Source of the DNA: Photobacterium iliopiscarium
Lineage (GTDB): Bacteria; Pseudomonadota; Gammaproteobacteria; Enterobacterales; Vibrionaceae
Reading direction: 5' to 3'
NCBI RefSeq assembly: GCF_003026395.1
Contig: NZ_PYOO01000002.1
Coordinates: 248,001 to 312,000 of the forward strand
Length of the DNA stretch: 64,000 bases
The number at the start of each line of letters is the position of its first letter. Position 1 is the first letter of the stretch. Positions 39,469-49,787 of this stretch are shown one piece after another. Position numbers and translations under genes: made by a program. Under the pieces are notes generated by a model. It saw only the letters and a list, made by a program, of their open reading frames with translations. It searched no databases and was not told where the DNA came from.

Positions 39469-41750
39469 TCAAACAATAATCCTTCTAGATGAGACTGCTT
39501 TTTACCTTGTCGCTTCATCAACAAATAAATTCCGACGTTAATGACAATAAAGAACGCAATCCAAAACGAGCTACTAGCTGGATGTAGTGCAAAATCAGCA
39601 ATTTGATAGAACAATGATGCAAAAGTATATGCCAATAACATTGTCCAGCCTGCAATAAAGCCAGCAAACTTCTTACCAAATTCACGCACATACGCACCCA
39701 TTGCTGCTGCACATGGGGTATAAAGTAGGATGAAGATTAGGTACGACATGGCAGCAGCACCACTGACAAAGCGTGATTGAATATTACCGTAAACGGATTG
39801 ATCAACACCTTGTTCTTCGGCAACAGCCGTTTGATCCTCAAGACTACCCACTTCAATACCAAGAGGATCACTAAAACTTAATGCGGATAAATTATCCCCA
39901 ATAGAAGCAACCGCTTCTTTTAAGCTTCCTACAAGATCATACTCTTCGCTATCACCATCAAGGGCGGGCGCATACAAACTATTTAACGTACCTACAACCG
40001 CTTCTTTGGCAAAAATACCCGTAATAATACCCACTGTTGCAGGCCAGTTATCGGCTTTAACACCAATAGGCTCTAATACAGGAGTCACTACTTGTGCTGC
40101 ATGTGATAACACAGATTTAGACGTATCTTCATTACCAAACGAACCATCAGTACCGAGTGAATTAAAGAAACTTAAAATAGTCACTACAACCACAATTGTT
40201 TTACCAGCACCAAACACAAACCGCTTTAGCTTCTGCCATGTTTTGATAACAACGTTACGGATTGTTGGTAATTCATAGTTTGGCATCTCCATGATAAAGC
40301 TATCGCTTGCACCAGGATAAAGCGTATTACGTAAAATCAAACCAGTCATTACCGCAGCAACAATACCTAAAATATACAAAGCAAAAACAACATTCTGGCC
40401 ATTATCAGGAAAGAAAGCCGCGGCAAATAATGCATAAACAGGCAAACGTGCACCACATGACATAAACGGTGCCATTGCAGCTGCTAACTTACGCTCACGT
40501 TCTTGCTCTAAAGTACGCGTCGCCATAATAGCGGGTACGTTACAACCAAAACCAAGCACTAATGGCACAAACGCTTTACCCGGCAAACCAACTTTTTGCA
40601 TGACTTTATCAAGCACAAAAGCGGCGCGCGCCATGTAACCAGAACTTTCTAATACCGCAAGGAACAGGTATAGACAGGCAATTACAGGAATAAAGGTCGC
40701 AACAGTTTGAATACCACCACCGACACCATTAGCAATAATAGTCACTAACCATACTGGTAAATGGTGATCTAATAAGTAATGACCACCATCAACTAAAATT
40801 GCACCAAAGCTAATATCAAAGAAGTCTATAAATGCACTGCCTATGTTAATCGCAAACATAAACATCACGTACATTACTAAAAAGAAAAATGGGATACCAA
40901 TAGCACGGTGTAATAATACGCGGTCAATTTTATCGGTTAAACTATGGCTTAAACGGCCTTCTTGACGACGTACTTTCTGACATAATTGATGCAAAAAAGT
41001 ATAGCGAACATCAGCCACTTGAATATCAGGATCAACCAATTCCAGCATTTGTCGACGAATAGCACAAGCTTGTTGCTTATGTTCTTCTGATAAAGTGTGA
41101 ATAACTAACGTGTCATTTTCTAACACTCGAATTGATTGTGCGCGAGGATTGAGTTTTTCATCATGAAGAAATAAGGGTTTTAATTGTTCAACCGCCGCTT
41201 CAAAATCATCACCATAATCAAGTAAAAAATCCGAAACAACAACGCCTTGAATCAGCATTTTATGCAGTTTAGATTTAAATTCGCCAATTCGTTCCATGTT
41301 ATTAGCAGATAATGCAACAACCGGACAACCTAATGCTTTTTCTAATGCTTTAAGATCTAATACCTGTTGTTGACGTTTCAACACATCCATTTTATTAAGC
41401 ACAACCACCATTGGTCGACCTAATTCGCGTAATTGCAACGTCATATATAGACTGCGTTCAAGCGATGATGCATCAACAACGTTAATAATAATATCCGCTG
41501 GCGTTGTTAAAATCGCACGTGATGCAATCGCTTCATCAAGACTATTCGCATCATTAGCACTATCAAGGTTATAAATACCAGGAAGATCGGTAAGAGAAAA
41601 ATCATCACCATTATGCTGATAACGACCCGTCTTCTTTTCAACAGTGACACCAGCCCAGTTACCTACCTGCTGTTTTGAACCTGTTAATCCATTAAACAGT
41701 GTCGTTTTACCGCTATTCGGATTACCGACAGTAAGAATGTCATATTGCAT
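39465..41750 (-). CDS. feoB: Ferrous iron transporter FeoB
   Basis: Inner-membrane Fe2+ uptake protein with a cytoplasmic G domain. The 761-residue protein has the P-loop GNPNSGKTTLFNGLTG at the N-terminus, switch region DLPGIYNLD, the NKMD motif, a helical GDI-like domain, and a membrane part with two Gate motifs (ESSGYMARAAFVLDK with GFGCNVPAIMATRTL; later GIFAKEAVVGTLNSLY). The feoA stop and feoB start overlap by one base, and feoC overlaps the 3' end. Confidence 0.98.
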   Translation of the reverse strand: MQYDILTVGNPNSGKTTLFNGLTGSKQQVGNWAGVTVEKKTGRYQHNGDDFSLTDLPGIYNLDSANDANSLDEAIASRAILTTPADIIINVVDASSLERSLYMTLQLRELGRPMVVVLNKMDVLKRQQQVLDLKALEKALGCPVVALSANNMERIGEFKSKLHKMLIQGVVVSDFLLDYGDDFEAAVEQLKPLFLHDEKLNPRAQSIRVLENDTLVIHTLSEEHKQQACAIRRQMLELVDPDIQVADVRYTFLHQLCQKVRRQEGRLSHSLTDKIDRVLLHRAIGIPFFFLVMYVMFMFAINIGSAFIDFFDISFGAILVDGGHYLLDHHLPVWLVTIIANGVGGGIQTVATFIPVIACLYLFLAVLESSGYMARAAFVLDKVMQKVGLPGKAFVPLVLGFGCNVPAIMATRTLEQERERKLAAAMAPFMSCGARLPVYALFAAAFFPDNGQNVVFALYILGIVAAVMTGLILRNTLYPGASDSFIMEMPNYELPTIRNVVIKTWQKLKRFVFGAGKTIVVVVTILSFFNSLGTDGSFGNEDTSKSVLSHAAQVVTPVLEPIGVKADNWPATVGIITGIFAKEAVVGTLNSLYAPALDGDSEEYDLVGSLKEAVASIGDNLSALSFSDPLGIEVGSLEDQTAVAEEQGVDQSVYGNIQSRFVSGAAAMSYLIFILLYTPCAAAMGAYVREFGKKFAGFIAGWTMLLAYTFASLFYQIADFALHPASSSFWIAFFIVINVGIYLLMKRQGKKQSHLEGLLFE

Positions 41751-41977
41751 TATTTAACCTCAACTTCTATATCTTCAGCAATTTTTTTACGGAGCGCAAT
41801 ATCCACACCACGCACTCGAACCTGAAGTGGATCACCTAATGGTGCTAAACGAACAACTGTTATTTCTGTATGGGGTAATAATCCCATAACCATTAATTTT
41901 TTACGCGTTACTACAGGTAACGCAGACATATTAATCACTGTACCGCTGTGGCCACACGACATTTCTGACAGTTTCAT
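41750..41977 (-). CDS. feoA: Ferrous iron transport protein FeoA
   Basis: A 75-residue SH3-like protein needed for full FeoB activity. It begins MKLSEMSCGHSGTVINM and contains GLLPHTEITVVRLAPLGDPLQVRVRG, typical of FeoA. First gene of feoABC. A Fur-like box lies 20 bp and an FNR-like site about 76 bp upstream of its start. Confidence 0.97.
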   Translation of the reverse strand: MKLSEMSCGHSGTVINMSALPVVTRKKLMVMGLLPHTEITVVRLAPLGDPLQVRVRGVDIALRKKIAEDIEVEVK

Positions 41978-41996
41978 AGCTAAACCGCTACCTTAA

Positions 41997-42011
41997 TAAG
42001 AATTATTTTCA
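41997..42011. promoter_or_regulatory. Fur-like box upstream of feoA
   Basis: TAAGAAT-T-ATTTTCA matches the 7-1-7 Fur pattern TGATAAT-N-ATTATCA at 11 of 14 positions. Position and iron-uptake function support iron repression by Fur; the match is moderate. Confidence 0.5.
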
Positions 42012-42052
42012 TTACGATATGGAGGATTTTACACTTTGATACGAAATTAGTC

Positions 42053-42066
42053 TTGTCTTAAATCAA
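42053..42066. promoter_or_regulatory. FNR-like site upstream of feoA
   Basis: On the minus strand, TTGAT-TTAA-GACAA matches the FNR consensus at eight of ten positions, 76 bp or more upstream of feoA. Anaerobic activation of feo is known in enteric bacteria; here it is inferred. Confidence 0.45.
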
Positions 42067-42175
42067 TTATTTCGTGCCTGTTTTGAATATTTAGCTTCAA
42101 CTAATAACTAACTATTTAACAAAATAAATAACTATTAATGTTTAAAATACTAGTTAATGCCTTCAAAATTTAGCA

Positions 42176-42205
42176 AAAAAAAAGCGTACCTTTCGATACG
42201 CTTTT
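42176..42205 (-). terminator. Terminator of mepM
   Basis: AAAAGCGTA (42180-42188) and TACGCTTTT (42197-42205) form the stem; a long T tract follows on the minus strand. Confidence 0.85.
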
Positions 42206-42227
42206 AGAACAATGGTTATTATTTATT

Positions 42228-43589
42228 TTAACCCGGCATTTGTGCGCTTAATTGTTTTTTATATGTTTTTACATTACGCATAAATTGAGTACGTGTGCTA
42301 CCTCTTAAAGGTTCAGCTTGTGGTAATGGCACTTTCATCGCATTAACCGGACGACCATTTTTGATCAGTTCAAAATGTAAATGAGGCCCCGTTGAGCGCC
42401 CTGTATTACCGCTTTTTGCAATACGTTGACCCATTTTAACTTTGTCACCCACTTTGACTTGGCGTTTACTTAAGTGCAAATAACGGGTCATATATTCACG
42501 ACCATGTTTGATCACAATATAATTACCAGCAAGCGAGTGATACTGTGATTTAACTACCACACCATCGCCAGCCGCCAAAATCGTCGTTCCAACAGGAACC
42601 GCAAAGTCAGTACCGTTATGTGGCGAACGTCGTTTAGTAATAGGATGCAAACGATTTGGGTTGAATGATGAGCTAATCCGATATGACTGCAACGTCGGTA
42701 TCCGCTTAAAACCACGGTTCAAACTGCGAGCATCTTGATCATAAAATTGGTCATCCTCGCCACGAGCTATAAAGATCGAATGACCTCGAACTTGGCTTTT
42801 ATAATAGAAAGCATTAATTTTGCCTTTACCTACCGCTTTACCATCAATGAATTCACGATCTAATACCACCCCAAACGAATCACCTTTACGAGCGTCACGA
42901 CCAATATTCATCTTCCATTGTAATGCTTTAACCACATTACCAATTTGCGTAGGTGTTAACCCCGCATCACGTGCGGAATTATAAAAACTACCGGAAATAC
43001 GCCCGGTTAATGTCACAGGTTTAATATTACCTTTTTGTTCTACTTCTTTGTAAATATAACCTTTTTTAGTCAGCGTATACGTATCTGTGACTTTTTTACT
43101 GCGAATAATACTCAACGAAGTCAACTTACCATCAGCATCGACTTCCCATTCTAATACTTGTCCAACCCGTAATTGCTGCACTGATTTATTAGCATCAATT
43201 AATCGGTACATTTCCGAAATAGGTAAACCATATTGAGAAAATATAATGCCTAACGTTTCTCCCGATGATACGCGATGTTTAGATTCTGTTTCTGCATGAG
43301 CTTGTACTAATTGTCGCTCAATCTCATCTTTAGGCGCTTGAAATTGAGGATCATTCTGATCTAAAGAGGCACCCATTGGCTCACTATCAGATTCTGATAC
43401 TTCAGAAGTAGTGATATTAATCGGTACATTAATAGGAGATGGCTTTTTAAAAGCAGAAAAAGGTATAGCATGTTTGGATGGCTGCCATGCAATAGCAGCC
43501 ACCATCAAAATTGTGGTCGAGAATAACGCAATTTTATGCTGCAACGATAACATCTTTAATGATGCTACCGCAGCGATATAATATTTCAT
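42228..43589 (-). CDS. mepM: Murein DD-endopeptidase, M23 family
   Basis: Periplasmic zinc peptidase that cuts peptide cross-links in peptidoglycan to allow wall growth. The 453-residue protein has one N-terminal membrane or signal segment (HKIALFSTTILMVAAIAW), a LysM-like/OapA region (VSSGETLGIIFSQYGLP), and a C-terminal LytM domain with zinc motifs SPHNGTDFAVPVGT and TGPHLHFELIKNG. It starts three bases after the znuA stop without an obvious ribosome binding site; a start 12 codons downstream is also possible. The znuA-mepM order matches E. coli. Confidence 0.92.
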   Translation of the reverse strand: MKYYIAAVASLKMLSLQHKIALFSTTILMVAAIAWQPSKHAIPFSAFKKPSPINVPINITTSEVSESDSEPMGASLDQNDPQFQAPKDEIERQLVQAHAETESKHRVSSGETLGIIFSQYGLPISEMYRLIDANKSVQQLRVGQVLEWEVDADGKLTSLSIIRSKKVTDTYTLTKKGYIYKEVEQKGNIKPVTLTGRISGSFYNSARDAGLTPTQIGNVVKALQWKMNIGRDARKGDSFGVVLDREFIDGKAVGKGKINAFYYKSQVRGHSIFIARGEDDQFYDQDARSLNRGFKRIPTLQSYRISSSFNPNRLHPITKRRSPHNGTDFAVPVGTTILAAGDGVVVKSQYHSLAGNYIVIKHGREYMTRYLHLSKRQVKVGDKVKMGQRIAKSGNTGRSTGPHLHFELIKNGRPVNAMKVPLPQAEPLRGSTRTQFMRNVKTYKKQLSAQMPG

Positions 43590-43591
43590 GA

Positions 43592-44530
43592 TTAATTAAG
43601 ACACTTACTAAATCGTTGTCCAAGTTCATTAAGAAAGCGGACATATCCTCCCTTGCCCTCAACGATATCTGTTGCCATTGGGTCAAGAGTCCCTATTTTT
43701 ACATTCGTTCCTTTGGTTACAGACTTCACAACAGCTGGCGAAAATTGTGGCTCGCTAAAGACACAATATGCTTGATTATTTTTTAACGCTTCGCGAATAG
43801 ATAACAATGTCTTAGCGCCCGGACGACGATCTGGTTCAACCGTAAAATGGCCTAAATTATCTAATTTAAATTGTTGTTCAAAATAGCCGTAGCCATCATG
43901 AAAAACATAATAACCTTTATCACTTAACGGTTTTAACTGCTTATTAAGCTGAGTAACCGCTAACTGAACATCTGTTGTGAATGTAGAAAGATTAGCTGTA
44001 TATGTCTTTTTATGCAATGGATCATACTTGATCAATGCCTTAGTTATGACATTTGCTGCTTGCACCGCTTGATCGGGACCTAACCATAAATGTGGGTCAA
44101 TTCCATGATGATTATGGTGATGCCCTTCATGTTCAGATTCGTGGTCATGATCCGTTTCATTTTCATGCTCTGCATGTTCTTGATCTTTTTCAGCATAATA
44201 GCGAAAGCTAATATCATGTTGTTGACTCAAAGCAATATTTTCAGGCTTTGACGCCATCGTTTTAACCAAAAATGACTCTAATTCAGGTCCAACCCACACT
44301 ACAAGATCAGCTTGTTTAAGTTTTTTTACATCAGAAGGACGTAATGCATAATCATGAGGAGACGCACCTGATGGAATCACATATTCACTGGTTGCTACAC
44401 CTTGAGTTAATTCACTGACGATCAGATTTAGAGGCTTAACGGTAGTGACCACATTAAAGGTATCAGAAGCCAATGCAGAACCTGACATAACAATAGCAGT
44501 AGCACAACATAACGAGCTTAAACGGTGCAT
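43592..44530 (-). CDS. znuA: Zinc ABC transporter, periplasmic binding protein
   Basis: Captures Zn2+ in the periplasm and passes it to ZnuB. The 312-residue protein has a signal peptide (MHRLSSLCCATAIVMSGSALA) and cluster A-I metal-binding features: SGASPHDYALRPSD, GIDPHLWLGP, and FSEPQF. A long His/Asp/Glu-rich loop (HAEHENETDHDH, HEGHHHNHHG) lies before the second ligand, as usual for ZnuA. I start at the ATG preceded by GGGA; two upstream ATGs in frame lack a site. Divergent from znuCB across a Zur box. Confidence 0.96.
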   Translation of the reverse strand: MHRLSSLCCATAIVMSGSALASDTFNVVTTVKPLNLIVSELTQGVATSEYVIPSGASPHDYALRPSDVKKLKQADLVVWVGPELESFLVKTMASKPENIALSQQHDISFRYYAEKDQEHAEHENETDHDHESEHEGHHHNHHGIDPHLWLGPDQAVQAANVITKALIKYDPLHKKTYTANLSTFTTDVQLAVTQLNKQLKPLSDKGYYVFHDGYGYFEQQFKLDNLGHFTVEPDRRPGAKTLLSIREALKNNQAYCVFSEPQFSPAVVKSVTKGTNVKIGTLDPMATDIVEGKGGYVRFLNELGQRFSKCLN

Positions 44531-44640
44531 GATTTTTCCCATAAAAATGTAGAACAACAAAAATTATTGATTACCAGCAAAGACATTTTTCTCAAATGAC
44601 TATAATCAGCGCGTATTAACAGTAACACATGTAAAACGAA

Positions 44641-44659
44641 GATGTTATAATATAACATC
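44641..44659. promoter_or_regulatory. Zur box between znuA and znuC
   Basis: GATGTTATA-A-TATAACATC is a perfect 19-bp palindrome and matches the enterobacterial Zur consensus core ATGTTATANTATAACAT. It lies in the 163-bp divergent gap, where one site can repress both transcripts when zinc is sufficient. Confidence 0.9.
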
Positions 44660-44693
44660 ACATTTTAGCAAACTCTTATTTTAAGCACGCTTT

Positions 44694-45458
44694 ATGACAA
44701 CATTAGTAGAATTACAATCACTCACAGTGACCTTCTCTGGACGTAATGTTTTAGATAATGTTGCACTCAAATTAGAGCGAGGTGAAATTACAACCCTTAT
44801 TGGCCCAAATGGCGCAGGCAAATCAACATTAGTTAAAGTGATCACTGGATTACAAAAACCAACATCAGGAAAAGTCATCCGTCAAAAGAGATTACGCATT
44901 GGTTATGTTCCGCAAAAACTTCACCTTAACAGTACCTTACCATTATCTGTCGATCGTTTTATGCGCTTAGCCGGACGTTATTCATTAGAACAACGCCAAG
45001 AAGCATTAACCATGGTTAACGGTTCACACTTAATAAAAAGTGACATGCACCGCTTATCTGGTGGTGAAATGCAACGGGTTTTATTAGCACGAGCATTACT
45101 CCAAAAACCTGATTTATTAGTCTTAGATGAACCCGTTCAAGGGGTTGATGTGACGGGACAATTAGAGCTATATCGCTTAATTCAGCAATTACGTGATTTA
45201 CTCAATTGTGCAATCTTAATGGTTTCACATGATCTTCATCTGGTCATGGCAAAAACAGATAAAGTGATCTGTTTACAGCATCATATTTGTTGCTCAGGTA
45301 GTCCATTTAGCGTAACCAACCACCCTAAATATATTGCATTATTTGGCCGTCAAGCCAGCGATCAATTAGCGTTATACCAACATCAACATAACCACCAACA
45401 CGGTGATTCAACAACACCATCAACGTGCTGTAATAATCATCAGGATAATAATAAATAA
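44694..45458 (+). CDS. znuC: Zinc ABC transporter, ATPase
   Basis: Powers zinc import through ZnuB. The 254-residue ATPase has Walker [10 protein letters not shown], the signature [15 protein letters not shown], Walker [13 protein letters not shown] and the switch VSHDLHLV. The C-terminus carries a His/Cys-rich tail ([17 protein letters not shown]) that could bind zinc. No strong ribosome binding site precedes the ATG. It overlaps znuB by one base (TAATG). Confidence 0.97.
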   Translation: MTTLVELQSLTVTFSGRNVLDNVALKLERGEITTLIGPNGAGKSTLVKVITGLQKPTSGKVIRQKRLRIGYVPQKLHLNSTLPLSVDRFMRLAGRYSLEQRQEALTMVNGSHLIKSDMHRLSGGEMQRVLLARALLQKPDLLVLDEPVQGVDVTGQLELYRLIQQLRDLLNCAILMVSHDLHLVMAKTDKVICLQHHICCSGSPFSVTNHPKYIALFGRQASDQLALYQHQHNHQHGDSTTPSTCCNNHQDNNK

Positions 45459-46243
45459 TGATTGAGTTTCTACTTCCCGCATTAATTGCCGGTATTGGGA
45501 TTGCCCTATTAGCCGGCCCTCTGGGATCTTTTGTGGTATGGCGTAAAATGGCTTACTTTGGTGATACGCTGTCGCATGCGTCATTGCTGGGTATTGCTTT
45601 AGGCTTTTTATTTAATATCAACTTAAACCTTGCGTTAGTTATTTGCTGTTTAGTGCTTGCGGTTATTTTGGTGACATTACAAAAACAGCGTTATGTCGCA
45701 ACCGACACATTACTTGGCATACTCGCGCATAGTGCCTTATCGCTTGGCTTGGTCGCAGTAAGCTTTTTAGATAATGTTCGTATTGATTTAATGGCGTATT
45801 TGTTTGGTGATTTATTGGCGGTAACCACTAATGATTTAATGTGGATTTATGGTGGTGGCGCTATTGTATTAACACTACTTATTTACCTATGGCGACCACT
45901 ATTATCAATGACTATCAGCGAAGAAATGGCGCAAGTTGAAGGCGTTAATGTTGATTTAATGCGGTTATTATTAATGTTAATGGTCGGTATGGTGATCGCT
46001 GTCGCGATGAAATTTGTGGGGGCGTTAATCATTACCTCATTACTCATTATTCCTGCTGCAACCGCACGTCGGTTTGCTCGCAGCCCAGAAGCAATGGCTG
46101 TTATTGCCTCGATTATTGGTTCAATTTCAGTGGTGCTAGGACTGGCAATGTCATGGCACTATGACACGCCAGCAGGCCCTTCAGTCGTCGTCTCTGCGGC
46201 AGCATTGTTTATGTTAAGTCAATTTAAACCAACACAACGTTAA
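45458..46243 (+). CDS. znuB: Zinc ABC transporter, permease
   Basis: A 261-residue inner-membrane permease with seven to eight hydrophobic segments. Family motifs: [23 protein letters not shown] near the N-terminus, and [22 protein letters not shown], which contacts the ATPase. Start overlaps the znuC stop by one base. Followed by a terminator. Confidence 0.97.
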   Translation: MIEFLLPALIAGIGIALLAGPLGSFVVWRKMAYFGDTLSHASLLGIALGFLFNINLNLALVICCLVLAVILVTLQKQRYVATDTLLGILAHSALSLGLVAVSFLDNVRIDLMAYLFGDLLAVTTNDLMWIYGGGAIVLTLLIYLWRPLLSMTISEEMAQVEGVNVDLMRLLLMLMVGMVIAVAMKFVGALIITSLLIIPAATARRFARSPEAMAVIASIIGSISVVLGLAMSWHYDTPAGPSVVVSAAALFMLSQFKPTQR

Positions 46244-46274
46244 ACATATTTATTACAAATAAAAAATTGCTAAG

Positions 46275-46312
46275 AAAAAACCCGCTACATTTAACGATGT
46301 GAGCGGGTTTTT
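46275..46312. terminator. Terminator between znuB and sucD
   Basis: AAAAACCCGCT and AGCGGGTTTTT flank a loop with further ACAT/ATGT pairing. A and T tracts suit both convergent genes. Confidence 0.9.
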
Positions 46313-46350
46313 CTATGATTCATTATCATTAATTAAGTATCAACGTTCAT

Positions 46351-47223
46351 TTACCACGCAGTCACGTCACGTAATGCTTTACCAATATCAGCCAAGCTTT
46401 GAACGGTTTTTACACCCGCAGCTTCAAGGGCTGCAAATTTTTCTTCTGCCGTCCCTTTACCACCTGAAATAATTGCACCAGCATGGCCCATACGTTTACC
46501 TTCAGGTGCAGTAACACCTGCAATATATGACACCACAGGCTTAGTGATATGGTTTTTAATATATGCAGCCGCTTCTTCTTCTGCTGTACCACCGATTTCG
46601 CCAATCATCACAATCGCCTCTGTCGCTGGATCATTTTCAAACATTTCAAGAATATCAATAAAATTAGAGCCAGGGATCGGATCACCACCAATACCAATAC
46701 ACGTTGATTGGCCAAAGCCTTCATCGGTTGTTTGTTTCACGGCTTCATACGTTAAAGTGCCTGAGCGTGACACAATACCCACTTTACCCGCTTTATGAAT
46801 GTGACCGGGCATGATCCCAATTTTACACTCATCCGGCGTAATAATACCTGGGCAGTTAGGGCCGATCATACGTACGCCTTTTGCATCTAAACGCACTTTA
46901 ACATCGAGCATATCTAACGTTGGAATACCTTCAGTGATGGTAACAATCAGTTCAACACCAGCATCAATGGCTTCTAAAATCGCATCTTTACAAAAAGGGG
47001 CAGGCACATAAATAACAGTTGCCGTTGCTCCTGTTGCTTTAACTGCATCACGAACAGTATTAAACACAGGTAAACCTAAATGCGTAGTACCGCCTTTACC
47101 TGGAGAAACACCCCCCACTAATTGCGTACCATAAGCCAATGCTTGTTCTGAATGAAATGTCCCTTGCCCACCAGTAAAACCTTGGCAAATGACTTTGGTA
47201 TCTTTATTAATAAGTATCGACAT
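46351..47223 (-). CDS. sucD: Succinyl-CoA synthetase, alpha subunit
   Basis: With SucC converts succinyl-CoA to succinate with nucleotide phosphorylation in the TCA cycle. The 290-residue protein has the CoA-binding Rossmann part ([20 protein letters not shown]), [17 protein letters not shown], and the phosphohistidine region [17 protein letters not shown]. Its ATG overlaps the sucC stop by one base. Confidence 0.99.
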   Translation of the reverse strand: MSILINKDTKVICQGFTGGQGTFHSEQALAYGTQLVGGVSPGKGGTTHLGLPVFNTVRDAVKATGATATVIYVPAPFCKDAILEAIDAGVELIVTITEGIPTLDMLDVKVRLDAKGVRMIGPNCPGIITPDECKIGIMPGHIHKAGKVGIVSRSGTLTYEAVKQTTDEGFGQSTCIGIGGDPIPGSNFIDILEMFENDPATEAIVMIGEIGGTAEEEAAAYIKNHITKPVVSYIAGVTAPEGKRMGHAGAIISGGKGTAEEKFAALEAAGVKTVQSLADIGKALRDVTAW

Positions 47224-48389
47224 TATTTACCCTCCGCGGCAGCAACAACTTTTTCAGCGGCTTCTGTTAACGAAGTGGCAGCAATAATATTGAGACCACT
47301 ATCAGCCAATTTTGCAGTGCCAACTTCAGCATTATTCCCTTCAAGACGCACCACAACAGGTACTTTTACGCCCACTTCTGCAATCGCACCAATAATACCA
47401 TCAGCAATTAAATCACAACGAACAATACCGCCAAAAATATTCACTAAGACAGCTTTAACGTTGTTATCTGAAAGAATAATTTTAAACGCTTCTGTTACGC
47501 GTTCTTTAGTTGCACCACCGCCAACATCCAAAAAGTTAGCAGGATGACCACCGTGAAGATTAACAATATCCATTGTACCCATTGCTAAGCCTGCACCATT
47601 GACCATACAACCAATATTACCATCAAGGGCAACATAGTTAAGTTCCCATTTCGCCGCGTTAGCTTCTCGCTCATCTTCTTGTGTAGCATCATGCATTTGG
47701 CGTAGTTTAGGCTGGCGATATAGTGCATTCGCATCAACATTCACTTTACCATCAAGACAGACTAATGTGCCGGCGTCTGTAATAATTAATGGGTTAACTT
47801 CAAGCAGTGCGAGATCACACTCAGCAAACATCTTACCAAGCCCTAAAAATATCGTGGTAAATTGTTTTACTTGATCGCCTTGCAGACCGAGTTTAAAAGC
47901 TAATTCACGCCCTTGATAAGGTTGAGGTCCCACTAAAGGATCAATTGCTACTTTATGAATTAAATCAGGTGTTTCTTCAGCTACTTTTTCAATTTCCACA
48001 CCACCTTCTGTCGATGCCATGAAAACAATACGTTGTGAACTACGGTCAACAACAGCACCTAAATATAATTCAGTGGCAATGCTTGATGCCGCTTCTACCA
48101 ATACTTTAGTCACGGGCTGACCCACAGCATCCGTTTGGTAAGTCACTAAATTTTTACCTAACCAATATTGAGCAAATTGCTTAATGCCCTCTTTATTGTC
48201 ATGTAATTCAACACCACCAGCCTTACCTCGACCACCAGCATGAACTTGACATTTTACCACCCATTTTTCACCGCCAATTTTACCTGCTGCCGCCGCCGCT
48301 TCTTGTGGGGTATCACAAGCATAGCCATCGGGTATAGGTAAACCATATTCGGCGAATAGTTGTTTTGCTTGATACTCATGCAAATTCAT
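47223..48389 (-). CDS. sucC: Succinyl-CoA synthetase, beta subunit
   Basis: ATP-grasp subunit that determines nucleotide use. The 388-residue protein starts [20 protein letters not shown], has [16 protein letters not shown] of the ATP-grasp site, [14 protein letters not shown], and [15 protein letters not shown] of the phosphohistidine loop. A 151-bp gap with a hairpin separates it from sucB, unlike the one-base overlap with sucD. Confidence 0.99.
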   Translation of the reverse strand: MNLHEYQAKQLFAEYGLPIPDGYACDTPQEAAAAAGKIGGEKWVVKCQVHAGGRGKAGGVELHDNKEGIKQFAQYWLGKNLVTYQTDAVGQPVTKVLVEAASSIATELYLGAVVDRSSQRIVFMASTEGGVEIEKVAEETPDLIHKVAIDPLVGPQPYQGRELAFKLGLQGDQVKQFTTIFLGLGKMFAECDLALLEVNPLIITDAGTLVCLDGKVNVDANALYRQPKLRQMHDATQEDEREANAAKWELNYVALDGNIGCMVNGAGLAMGTMDIVNLHGGHPANFLDVGGGATKERVTEAFKIILSDNNVKAVLVNIFGGIVRCDLIADGIIGAIAEVGVKVPVVVRLEGNNAEVGTAKLADSGLNIIAATSLTEAAEKVVAAAEGK

Positions 48390-48487
48390 AATGTTCTATC
48401 CATTTTTATCCCTTTGGGACTCATTAAATCCATTTGAGATATTCTTTGATACCTCTTCATCATTGCGCAAATTTTACTGTCTTCATG

Positions 48488-48530
48488 GTTAAAAAACGTT
48501 AACCGAATAATGAGCACTTATTCAGTTAAC
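48488..48530 (-). terminator. Hairpin between sucB and sucC
   Basis: GTTAACCGAATAA (48498-48510) pairs with TTATTCAGTTAAC (48518-48530), with one mismatch, followed on the minus strand by CGTTTTTTAA. It resembles a terminator inside the sucABCD cluster and may be partial. Confidence 0.65.
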
Positions 48531-48540
48531 GATGTAATAC

Positions 48541-49761
48541 TTATACGTCGAGTAATAAACGGGTTGGATCTTCAAGTAATTCTTTAATTGTCACTAAATA
48601 ACCCACAGATTCACGACCATCGACTAAACGATGATCATAAGAAAGCGCAAGGTACATCATTGGCAAAATTTCAACTTGACCATTAACCGCCATCGGACGA
48701 TCTTGGATTTTATGCATACCTAAAATAGCGGCTTGAGGTGGGTTAATAATTGGCGTTGACATTAACGAACCAAATACCCCGCCGTTAGTAATGGTAAAAT
48801 TGCCGCCAATAAGATCATCAACCGTTAATTTACCATCACGACCTTTAAGCGCTAAGTCACGAATACCTTTTTCAATCTCAGCCAAACTTAACTTATCACA
48901 ATCTCGTAACACAGGGGTAACTAAACCACGTGGTGTTGAGACGGCAATGCTAATATCAAAGAAGTTATGATAAACAATGTCATCACCATCAATCGATGCA
49001 TTCACTTCAGGGTAACGTTTTAATGCTTCAACAACCGCCTTCACATAGAACGACATAAAGCCAAGACGAATACCATGGCGCTGCTCAAACACATCTTTAT
49101 ATTGCTTACGCAGATCCATAATTGGCTTCATATTAACTTCATTAAATGTCGTTAACATGGCTGTACTATTTTTCGCTTCCAGCAAACGTTCAGCAACGCG
49201 CTTACGTAATCGTGTCATTGGTACACGCTTTTCACTGCGGTGGGCTAAAGGTAATTCATGCTCAATGTTCGCTTCCACTGTTTTTGGTGTCGCAGTAACA
49301 GCTACAATATTTTTTAAATAAGTATCAACATCTTCACGAGTAATACGGCCACCAACACCAGTACCTTTTATTTTTTCAGCAGCCACACCATGTTCGCTTA
49401 ATAAACGACGCACAGCAGGACTTAATGCTTCTGTGTTTTCTTCATTTAACGATGCTGTATTACGTTTATTTGGTGATGATTCAGCATCAGCAAGCACATC
49501 CAATGTTGGCTCACCTGCAACTGCATTAACTTTGATTTTGCCAATCAGTTGCTTGGTTAATACCGTTGTGCCTTCAATTTCAAAAATAGCTTCTAATATG
49601 CCATCTTCTGGGGCTGGAACTTCAAGTACAACTTTATCAGTTTCAATATCAACCAAGACCTCATCACGAGTAACAGTGTCACCGGGTTGTTTATGCCATG
49701 TGGCTACAGTTGCATCAGCAACAGATTCCGGAAGGTCAGGAACCAGAATTTCGATTGTCAT
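48541..49761 (-). CDS. sucB: Dihydrolipoamide succinyltransferase, E2 of 2-oxoglutarate dehydrogenase
   Basis: Core of the 2-oxoglutarate dehydrogenase complex. The 406-residue protein has an N-terminal lipoyl domain with the lipoylated lysine at residue 43 ([12 protein letters not shown]), a peripheral-subunit binding domain ([27 protein letters not shown]), and the catalytic domain with [12 protein letters not shown]. It lies 26 bp downstream of sucA. Confidence 0.98.
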   Translation of the reverse strand: MTIEILVPDLPESVADATVATWHKQPGDTVTRDEVLVDIETDKVVLEVPAPEDGILEAIFEIEGTTVLTKQLIGKIKVNAVAGEPTLDVLADAESSPNKRNTASLNEENTEALSPAVRRLLSEHGVAAEKIKGTGVGGRITREDVDTYLKNIVAVTATPKTVEANIEHELPLAHRSEKRVPMTRLRKRVAERLLEAKNSTAMLTTFNEVNMKPIMDLRKQYKDVFEQRHGIRLGFMSFYVKAVVEALKRYPEVNASIDGDDIVYHNFFDISIAVSTPRGLVTPVLRDCDKLSLAEIEKGIRDLALKGRDGKLTVDDLIGGNFTITNGGVFGSLMSTPIINPPQAAILGMHKIQDRPMAVNGQVEILPMMYLALSYDHRLVDGRESVGYLVTIKELLEDPTRLLLDV

Positions 49762-49787
49762 ATCGGTATTGTCCTTTTGTTCTCGTT

